Assembly: GCA_028023455.1 (NCBI GenBank)
Contig: JAQFVV010000021.1
Coordinates: 3,185,351 to 3,249,350 of the forward strand
Length of the DNA: 64,000 nt
Origin: Epiperipatus broadwayi
Taxonomy: Eukaryota; Onychophora; Udeonychophora; Euonychophora; Peripatidae
Reading direction: 5' to 3'
In this document: positions 56,340 to 64,000 of the stretch, one piece after another
Layout: each line of letters begins with the position of its first letter
How positions within the stretch are numbered: position 1 is the stretch's first letter
The notes under the pieces: generated by a model
What the model saw: only the letters and a program-made list of their open reading frames with translations
Databases searched by the model: none
What the model was told of the DNA's origin: nothing
Position numbers and translations under genes: made by a program

Positions 56340-56700
56340 AAAATTATACAAGATTATATACTAGCAAAATTACAATTTCTTTTACAATTATGCTTTTATC
56401 TTCTCAAGTGAAAATCAACTAAATATAACATCACACACTTACATAAAACAAGTTTAATTCATTTCAAAAACTTATTTTTAACATCAAATAGAGTTTTTAT
56501 AAGAGTGATATTAAAGATAGTTTTGAAATGAGTTATAGGGTTGAGTCTTGCTTTATATATGTGTGGATGTTAAGTTTAGTTGAGTTTTACTTGAAAAGAT
56601 CTATTTGTGTAATAGACAAAACCATGATCTATGCAAATTAGTATAAGCTTTAGTAAAATGGTTAAAAACAGTATGATTCTATAATAGCAGTATGTAATGT
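56340..56700. mobile_element. F10 copy
   Basis: Left: ACTAGCAAAATTACAA and TTCATTTCAAAAACTTATTT. Right: TTTTGAAATGAGTTATAGGG, TTGAGTCTTGCTTTATATAT and AGACAAAACCATGATC. The arms are shorter than at 39955-40640. Confidence 0.6.
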
Positions 56701-57325
56701 GGAATTGTGATGTGATATTTGATTGGTTTATATCACAAATCCTGACCACAGGTTAGTAGTGCTTCTATAGAAACTGAACTGGTTTCCAATCTATATGGAT
56801 ATGCAAGCAAATTGGCTTATATTAAAAACATTTTATATATTGTTTAGTTGAGGCTGATACCTTGATAGTATAACAGAGAGGTTAATTATAGGTGCTGGAA
56901 AAAGGGTGCATTAAAACTTAAAGGTCCAGGTGTACTGGCCCAAGATTCATAAATCCTTACTAATTGCATCAATAGGCTTGATACTAATCTAGCACTATTG
57001 AATAGGACATCCCTGTGAATTAATAAGGATTATCTTCTGACATCTATTATTATTTACTAACGCTTAACAGTAGTTGACATAGAAGTGGTTAAAGGCAGTA
57101 TGCAGCTATACCAGCAATATGTAAGTTGGAGTCATGTGACATGTCATATGATATTCTATTGGTTTAAGATTATAGTCATAAAAGAATTTTAGTATAAATT
57201 TCTTATTTTGTTAGCTTTAATGTTATATGACATTCTATTTTATTTATTAATAGTAGTATAGTATTGGGTAGCATTTAATTAGATATACTTTTGTGGAATC
57301 ACATTTCCACTCTTTGCCACATGTA
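56701..57325. other. Unassigned; fragment of F10 outer arm near 57180
   Basis: AAGAATTTTAGTATAAATTTC with TTATTTTGTTAGCTTTAATG resembles the outer arm of F10. The remainder shows no shared repeat. Confidence 0.35.
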
Positions 57326-57329
57326 AAAA

Positions 57330-57620
57330 AAAAATGACTAGCATCAAACTATCTGAAAAAACAACTGTATAAAAATCAAACATAGTTTTCATGAGAAAGA
57401 TAGACTCATTAATGTTATAAAGGTTTTCTAAAAGATAAACTAAAATTTGGTAATATTAATTGTCATTGGGAAAATGGAGCTGAAGATAAAATTTAACAAA
57501 AAGATTATATTAGGCAAGATATTTAAGTCTTTTAGAGAGAAAGGTTTTATGCAAATAAAGTTAAAAGACAACTTGCAAAGTTCCAAGTAAACTGACTAAG
57601 TAATCATTCTGAGAATAGCA
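57330..57620 (+). pseudogene. LINE C-terminal remnant
   Basis: Frames give MTSIKLSEKTTV, IVFMRKIDSL, then LKDKLKFGNINCHWENGAED and DNLQSSK. It matches the RMxxxRL and LKxxLKxxxxxxxWExxA blocks of the copies at 52612 and 13340. Heavily decayed. Confidence 0.55.
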
Positions 57621-57624
57621 ACCA

Positions 57625-58160
57625 TTATTAAATGTGTAAGTCTCAAATTATATAATAATATTACTAGTAATAAACTCTAATTGTGCCTACTATGTAGAGT
57701 CATTCTGATTCTCACAAATTATATGATTCACTCCTTTGAGTATCAATAATTGGTTTACCATTTGATAAAGTATTTATCTACCTGATTAAATAAAACATTG
57801 ATAAGGAAAGAGGACATTATTAGCAAGTTTGTTGAAGTAATTCTAATGTCTAATGTTAAATATTATTATGGTATGCACATTCACAATTTACTATTCCATA
57901 GATATTAATATATATTTATGGGTGTATATGAATTTTATAGATTGACTTGTATAATCATTGTCTTAATTTGTTTTTAATTTTTTTTATTTTTCATTTTTCA
58001 AAATTTGCACACAAATTAAAAACTGATTGTCCCAATAAATACAATATTAGTTTTCTTTCGCTCGCCTGCTTCCATCCTTAAATAAATTATTAAATAATTC
58101 AAAAGACAAAATACCTAAATGTTTCACATTAAATTGTGTATAAAGTTAATTGCAAAGAAC
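57625..58160. other. AT-rich, no feature recognised
   Basis: No motif or shared repeat was noted. Confidence 0.4.
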
Positions 58161-58164
58161 CTAA

Positions 58165-58440
58165 TTGCTTGAAGTCTTACTATGGTAAAACCCGAGCTAA
58201 TTTATCTGCAAGACTTGCCCAGCGTAAATATCTGTACAACCGGGCTAAGAAAAGCAATGAATATTCTCCAATTTTCTTGGATCACAAGGTGCAATAAAGG
58301 CCATGACTTTGATTTCTTTACAACTGACATTGTTTGTTCCAAGAGAGATGACAGAAAGCAAAAGGTGAAGACAGCATGGTCAATAGCTAAAGATCATTGA
58401 GCCATCAATAAAAAGGATTCTAGCACTCCACTTTCTAAAA
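58165..58440 (+). pseudogene. GIY-YIG domain remnant, second Penelope-like lineage
   Basis: The frame begins at 58179 with YYGKTRANLSARLAQRKYL, runs through AKKSNEYSPIFLDHKV, then shifts near 58285 into NKGHDFDFFTTDIVCSKRD and KVKTAWSIAKDH, followed by a stop and AINKK. It parallels 31027-31309 motif by motif (YYGETRANLN, DH, GHxF, KEAxxIA, IN). The 72-codon frame 58182-58400 captures only the shifted second half. Confidence 0.75.
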
Positions 58441-58719
58441 ACTAGCACTTGTAGCAACCACTTTCATCATTAGTATGTAAATTCTACTAAAAATTCAATT
58501 TTATGATAATCTATTATTTAATATTCAAAAGTAACTTTAAATCTAGATCTCAACTTCTTTTAGTCACATGATGCTATGATCATGGTACTATTCAGTATTG
58601 AAAGCGCTCAATTTAAATAAATTTTCTTTATTACAAATTCAAACTGATTTTGTTATTTAAAATGTTTTTAACATTTTTTGTACCATTACAGTTTTCTTTT
58701 TTTTTTTAACTTTTTTTTT

Positions 58720-58817
58720 ACTCATGTGTCGTAGCATCAGCCGGGAATCGAACCCGCTAACCCAGGGCAACTGCTTGTAAAGTGTCTGTCACTGACATCT
58801 CGACCACCAATGCTTGA
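58720..58817 (-). mobile_element. tRNA-derived SINE, subtype 3
   Basis: Reverse strand: GCATTGGTGGTCGAGATGTC (A box), GACACTTTACAAGCAGTTG, GGGTTAGCGGGTTCGATTCC (B box, perfect TTCGATTCC), GGCTGATGCTACGACACATG. It shares the pyrimidine-rich flank seen at 52258. Confidence 0.88.
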
Positions 58818-58819
58818 CT

Positions 58820-60278
58820 CATTTTTTTTATCTTTGCCTTTTTTTTAATGTTCTGGAGTAAATCAACAATCAACTCATTAGATTCTCTGACAGTCATGTG
58901 ACATTTAAGCATCAGAAATGATAAATTACGTTTCAATTAAAAAAAATGTAGCTCTTGATTCTATTTAAAGCATTTGCAGAATGTTGGAAATAGAGATGAA
59001 GATTCCAGAATGAATTTGTAATAATATTAAAAAAATTCAAGCAGTTTAATAACATTTTTGCGCTCAATGTACGTTTAGCTTGCTTAAAGATCACATGATC
59101 TTTTGAATGTTTAACCATATGATTATTTTTATAATTGTGAGCACCTACTCACAGTAATAAGGAAAGATTGATTCTTAACTGTATAAAGTAAATATATATA
59201 TATATATATATATGTTTTATTATTTGAATGAAACTTTTGTGTCATTATACCATTCAAGTCCTCAAATGCCACACGACTTCCCAAAGAATGGACTCTATTT
59301 TTAAAAAAAAAAAAATAATTAAATGGTTTATTTCTTGAAAGTTCCTAATAAGTTTGAGATTTCTCAACCGATCCTAAGAAGCGTCATCACCAGAAATGAT
59401 AGTTGAACCTATGATCTTTAAGTTTCAGCATCTGGTGCTCTATCACAGTTCCTAACCACAAAAACATTTTTATTAAACTGTAATAAATATAAATTCTACA
59501 TGAATGTTTATTATGGTAGGACGGGTACCATATGTAAGGTGATAAGTACCAAATTTCATAGACACTAAAATAAGTCATTAAATTGAATATATATATATAA
59601 TTTAATAAATGTTTATTTAATACATATTTTTTTCTATTACATCCATTACTTTAATCACCAGACCATTTTAATAAGCCTTTTATTTGCTTCAGATGCCAAA
59701 ATAGATTGTCATGCCCTAGTTGTAGTTTGATAGAGTGGTGGCAATCCTACGTCTATTAAAATCATGTGTTTATATTCCTTAATTATGATGCATGTGCCAA
59801 GATCTTGGAATGAACGAATCTACTTTAAGAAAATCATCTGCACAGACATAATTTTAACATAAAAAGTAAGTGACTGGACAATTAATTCCAAGTTTTTTAA
59901 AGTTTTAGCTGATTGTAAAATAAATATAAAAAAATACTTCGTCGAGAAACAAATAGTAAACGGAAGGAAATCTTATTACAAAACCTTCCTTTGTTGCTTC
60001 AAGCCAAGTTAAACTTCTCAGCTCAAAGAGAAGAGATTTAAATGAAATTACTGCTACCAATAAACTGTTTTTTTATTTTATCATAGTACTTCAGTAATAT
60101 ATATACGTGTGTGTGTATATACATCGGTCACAATAAAACTAATCAATTCTTAAATTATTATTAATTTTATCTATTTAAATAAAGTAAGTAATAAATTATT
60201 TGGATACAGAGTGGCACCAAAAGGAGTCATTTTGTTACTTTTCTTATGGTCAGTTTTACTTGCTGTAAAAATGATGCT
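58820..60278. other. Unassigned AT-rich stretch
   Basis: Includes a (TA)n at 59191-59212, a tRNA-like remnant near 59385-59470 (CCAGAAATGATAGTTGAACC) and the weak repeat shared with 50340. Two short reverse frames (58933-59118, 59387-59578) show no motif. Confidence 0.4.
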
Positions 60279-60280
60279 TT

Positions 60281-60379
60281 GTCAAGCGTTGGTGGCCTAG
60301 CGGTTAGCATAACTACCTTCCCAAGCAGCCTGCCCGGGTTCGCTTCCCGGTCAACGCTTTGACATATATAAAAAAAAAT
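60281..60379 (+). mobile_element. tRNA-derived SINE, subtype 1
   Basis: AGCGTTGGTGGCCTAGCGGT (A box), ACCTTCCCAAGCAGC, CCCGGGTTCGCTTCCCGG (intact T-arm with B box), CAACGCTTTGACATATATA and an A run. It is better preserved than the copy at 3261. GCGTTGG can pair with the CAACGC at the end. Confidence 0.88.
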
Positions 60380-60469
60380 TCTAATACTGTTTATAATTTT
60401 AGATGTTTTTTAGAAAAATTCAAGCTTTATTTATATTCCTCTAACGTATTCAATTTAACATTTTGAATG

Positions 60470-60765
60470 ATTTTTTTTTTTTCTTAGAGTGTTGTTGTCC
60501 TGATCAAATAACAGTGTAGCATAGGAATTGAGTCTTCGGCAAAATACTGTCATAATTGAGCATCTGCTTAACTTCAGTATTCAAAAATCTAAATCTCACT
60601 GGTTTAATTTTCTTATAGGAAGGAGAGAAGAGAATAATATTACTTGAAACATTGTTATCTATGCTTTAAGTGTGTATTATTACAAACAGTTGAATGCAAT
60701 CCGGAAATAAATAACTAAAGTTTGATCTTTTCTGAAAACTATTTAACCATTTAAGTAAATGGTAG
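60470..60765 (-). mobile_element. F7 copy
   Basis: TGTTGTCCTGATCAAATAAC and TTCAAAAATCTAAATCTCAC (tRNA-like part), AGAAGAGAATAATATTACTT, then TGTGTATTATTACAAACAG and TTTAACCATTTAAG. Arms in both orientations are present but decayed. Confidence 0.5.
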
Positions 60766-61250
60766 AAATATAATAACTATTAGAAAAAGTTATCATTGGA
60801 TAACCCAAATAATTTCTGGCTTATGACTTTTATTATCCAAGACATTAGGAGATTATTGGATTCTTTTAAGCTTCATATTAATTGCTAACCATAGTGCCAA
60901 GTATGGAAATAATTCAACAAATGAGAATAAGCAGTGTAATAAATCACAAAAGATATTGCTACAATATGAGATATGTAAGATGATGTTATATTTGCTTGTG
61001 TATCATGTTCAAATTTTTGCACTTAATATGTAACAGTGGAAAGGTAACTGGTGACTGATTCTTTCTCCAAACTTCCTGCAGAGCCATCTATGAATCAGTA
61101 CATGTGTTACATAGCAACAGATTTTAGCTATTTATCACAAAAATTTTAGGGCTGATACCAACACATTAACATTAAATTTTGAGTTAAACTAGGCAATATT
61201 ACTATTGAAATTTTGAAATAATTCAAACTGTTTATGGCAATGTAGTTATG
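60766..61250. other. No recognised feature
   Basis: AT-rich flank with no shared repeat. Confidence 0.4.
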
Positions 61251-61254
61251 AATC

Positions 61255-61462
61255 TACTGAACATCACATGATCACCATTCTTTATGCTTATATAAGCTGT
61301 TTAACACAGTGGCAAAACTCTTCATACAGTAGCACCACTCAGTGCAAGCCAGAATAATCAGTAGATGAGTAGGCACTAGATAGAAATTTTATGCACAAAC
61401 CTTCCTGCATCTATTGATTACTCTGGCTTGCACTGAGTTGCACTACTGTATGAAGAGCTATA
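61255..61462. mobile_element. F2 palindrome, short copy
   Basis: The outer end AACATCACATGATCACC is followed by left arm 61313-61365 (CAAAACTCTTCATACAGTAG) and right arm 61402-61462 (CTACTGTATGAAGAGC). The inner left arm is deleted so that GATGAG joins TAGGCACTAG directly. Confidence 0.8.
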
Positions 61463-61464
61463 TG

Positions 61465-62650
61465 TCTAAAGAAAGTTTGCAAGATTTCATAATAGCAGGA
61501 AGAGCATAAAAGATAATCTACAAAAGTACAAAACATCCTCTGTTATTTCATGTCATGAATCATGATCCAGAAATGCTAGCAACTTCAAAGTTTTTGTGGT
61601 GAACAAGATATGCTGCAAGTAGCTTGTGTGTGTGGGGGGGAGGGGAGTACAATGTAAGATCAATTTGGTAATAAAAAGAAGTGATGTTTCAAACAACAAA
61701 ATGAGATTATCAGTAACTACATATCAAAGGAGAACTTTTTCTACTAGAAAAAGAAATGGAATTATTAATGTGCCTATATAAACAAATATAAATGTTATAT
61801 AAACACATATACATATATTATGTGCATTTGTGATCATATTCAATTATTGAAATAGTGTAAAATTTTCTTTTATTTATACTACATCAGTGATAACCTTGTA
61901 GTGTGTGCAATACTATATATTATTGATTTCCCCCTTCATTTATATTTGTAATTCAAATTTATAAATGTTTGTTCATCTGTGTAATGAAGTGATTTCTTTC
62001 CTCTTTATAACTTAACACAAAATGCATTTTTGGTGAAGTTCACCATAAACGTGGCTCTCTTAAAAAAATTATACAAAAGGAACATATCATTACTATGGAC
62101 TAGTTCTTCCCTCTACTTTGTTTGGAATAATAATTGTAGCAAATTTAGCTTAGTCATCTACATAATGTGACTTAAATAAAATAGTTTTGATTTTTCAGTT
62201 TTTTATTTTCTAAATTATTTTTCTATTTCTCATATCATTTATTATCTTACGTATCTAAAATCTCAAGTATAGTTCAAATCTTTTTAGGTATTTAAAATTA
62301 AAATATTAAATATCTGTGAATACTAATGCTTTACATTTTTTAGAATACTGGTAGAGTGGCCAACTCACTTCCAGTGCCTTCATTTTTTACAAACTCCCAA
62401 GTAATAAAACATTGGATTATTTTTTTATAAATACTAAATTTTCTTTAAAAAAGTTATGCAACTCTATTTCAAATCTAGAATCAAATGGGGATACCAAATT
62501 TAATTGAAATTAATTACAATAGATATTTGATATAGGCTCAGCCCTATAGGATTAAGATATCTATTCCTTCCAATAGTGAATTATTATCATGTTTCTTACT
62601 TTTTAGAAATGTTACCAAATTCACCATTTCCTTTATTTAGCTGTAATATC
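61465..62650. other. Unassigned AT-rich stretch with one tRNA-like unit
   Basis: A run of GT/G near 61626-61646. A tRNA-like unit at 62340-62425 (ACTGGTAGAGTGGCCAACTC, AACTCCCAAGTAATAAAAC). No coding signal. Confidence 0.4.
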
Positions 62651-62654
62651 TTAT

Positions 62655-62925
62655 ATAAATGTAATTTATTTACTATCTTGAACACTTTTTAGCAAAAACC
62701 TTTTATTGTACCTATATGCATACACAATCTTATATTTAAAGTGTCCTGCAGTCTTCTTCAGAGCAAATTTTCTTTGTTTACTTTTAAAAAAATTAAAGAA
62801 AATTGACTCTGAAGAAGACCTCAGAACAGTTGAAACATAAGATTATATATGCATATAGAAACAATAAAAAGTTTTTGTTAAAATGTGCTCAAGGCAGTGG
62901 ATAAATTGCATTTATTTCTTATTTT
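62655..62925. mobile_element. F13 palindrome
   Basis: The left arm (GTAATTTATTTACTATCTTG, TATATGCATACACAATCTTA, CAGTCTTCTTCAGAGCAAAT) is mirrored by the right arm (ACTCTGAAGAAGACCTCAGA, TAAGATTATATATGCATATA, TGGATAAATTGCATTTATTT). The inner GAAGAAG...GAAACATAAG motif resembles the 3' part of retroelement terminal regions, but no coding part is present. Confidence 0.72.
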
Positions 62926-62929
62926 TACT

Positions 62930-63405
62930 ATCCACTAACCAATCTATATTAATCTAGAAAACTTCCTTGCTTAGAATAAATGAATATCCATATACCAATC
63001 ACTACCAATTAGTTGGTTGTGGATCATCTACCTAAAAAAAAATTTTTTACAAATATTTTTCTTTATAAAAAAAAAAAGTAAGGCTCAAGAGTTTGTAAAA
63101 AGTTCTAGCAAACATGCTAAGGATAGATTGAGACCCCTGAACCTGAGTTGCTCAAACACTATCACTTTGCCAAATCATACAGAGTGTTTTGTTTATAAAT
63201 ATTTAGTTCTGTATAGTTTAGAGCAATAACAAAGTAGCAGATTCTAGAAGTAAATTTTATCAATTCCGGCTTGATTCATGTTTGTTCACAAACTTTATGT
63301 AATTTTTGGAAATGAACATCTAAGTAACAAACAATTTGATCATTGTTTTAAATATTTATTTGTAAATTGTTTGATTCATTATAAAATCAGTATTTAAACT
63401 ACTGT
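62930..63405. other. AT-rich, no feature recognised
   Basis: A 70-codon frame (63017-63229) is lysine/serine-rich with no motif I recognise. Confidence 0.4.
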
Positions 63406-63409
63406 TTTG

Positions 63410-64000
63410 TCTGAAGATTTGTGATGATAACATCCTAGTAATAATTACATGTCAGACTATTTCAATCATCTAAAATTGAATATTAAGTGTCTTTAGAAAA
63501 AAATCAAACTTTATTTAAATTTTCCATTCATCTGTTATAAATAGTACACAAGTTAGTAGGTAATATAAGAGTCATAGGTCACATGACCCTATTCTCTTAA
63601 GCTTGTAAGTTATAAACAGTGAGGATTGCCAATTCCTCAACAAGCTTTATGATAAATACTTAGCCAGAGAAAGCATTTAAAATAACTATCAGGAACCCCC
63701 TCCCCAAACCCCTGACCATGGTTTCATGCTTTGGCACTTTTCAGAGAGGTGCCAGTGTAGGTTCAGACACTAGATCTAAAAATACCAACCCAAAGCCAGC
63801 ATTTATCTAAAAGTTATCTATTGAGTGGAAAATCTGAAATTTTCAGACACCTACATGTCTTCTCTTCTTTAGGTTTTGCTGGCCTAACAAATGAGAATAG
63901 AACCTGGACTTTTAGATTCACGAATATTAAATTTTAAGGTAGTGTTCTAACCAACCAGGCTAAAGATATTTAACATTGAATATTAGATGATGGAAATAGT
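63410..64000. mobile_element. F7 palindrome, cut by an F4 insertion and by the window edge
   Basis: The left end GACTATTTCAATCATCTAA is mirrored by TTAGATGATGGAAATAGT at 63983-64000. The right-hand tRNA-like head (reverse strand) is TAGCCTGGTTGGTTAGAACA with B box GTCCAGGTTCTATTCTC. An F4 copy (63566-63858) interrupts the body: AAGAGTCATAGGTCACATG to CAGACACCTACATGTCTT. Confidence 0.7.
63566..63858 (+). mobile_element. F4 element inserted in F7
   Basis: It matches 17155-17410 and the outer end at 17537: TTAAGCTTGTAAGTTATAAA, GCTTAGCCAGAGAAAGC, CTGACCATGGTTTCATGC, CAGACACTAGATCTAAAAAT, TCTGAAATTTTCAGACACC. Confidence 0.75.

Noticed and set aside
58182-58400. 72-codon plus frame as a host gene
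   Set aside because: Only the second half of it is the shifted frame of a GIY-YIG remnant whose first half reads in another frame; a mobile-element pseudogene explains it.

Overview
This window looks like AT-rich, gene-free animal DNA, either intergenic or deep intronic. I found no complete host gene and no functional tRNA or rRNA gene. The best guess is a lophotrochozoan, probably a coleoid cephalopod such as an octopus. The reasons are many short tRNA-derived SINEs, degraded LINE and Penelope-like copies, a kilobase GATA microsatellite, and many palindromic (foldback) non-autonomous elements. The species call is inference from repeat style; no search was run.

Layout. 0-10 kb: a LINE tail, a 480-bp foldback, tRNA-like tandem units, repeated 'GTCAAGGCAA' elements (family F1), five SINEs and a large palindromic SINE-like element (F7). 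10-25 kb: an F3 palindrome, a well-recognisable RTE-like reverse transcriptase remnant, a LINE C-terminus, a hAT fragment with BED-finger coding, and F2-F6 foldbacks. 25-29 kb: a nested retroelement. An old plus-strand Penelope-like element (RT, then GIY-YIG) is split by a palindromic dimer of a second Penelope-like element flanked by 16-bp direct repeats, and again by a SINE. 29-44 kb: more GIY-YIG fragments of another Penelope-like lineage, a split LINE, tandem tRNA-like repeats and SINEs with target-site duplications. 44-54 kb: F2/F3 foldbacks, the GATA array inside a duplicated segment, SINEs, a LINE tail and a 134-143 bp tandem. 54-64 kb: an RTE fragment carrying a 70-bp mini-element, another LINE tail, another GIY-YIG remnant, SINEs and F7/F4 nesting.

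Nothing here works together as a pathway. The window records successive transposition, inversion and decay. I saw no convincing new biological system. The strongest observations are the nested Penelope-like locus, the dispersed GIY-YIG remnants, and the pervasive inverted-repeat architecture, which would form long double-stranded RNA if transcribed. Repeat family names F1-F13 are local labels for this window, based on reading recurring sequence by eye; boundaries are approximate unless a direct repeat fixes them.
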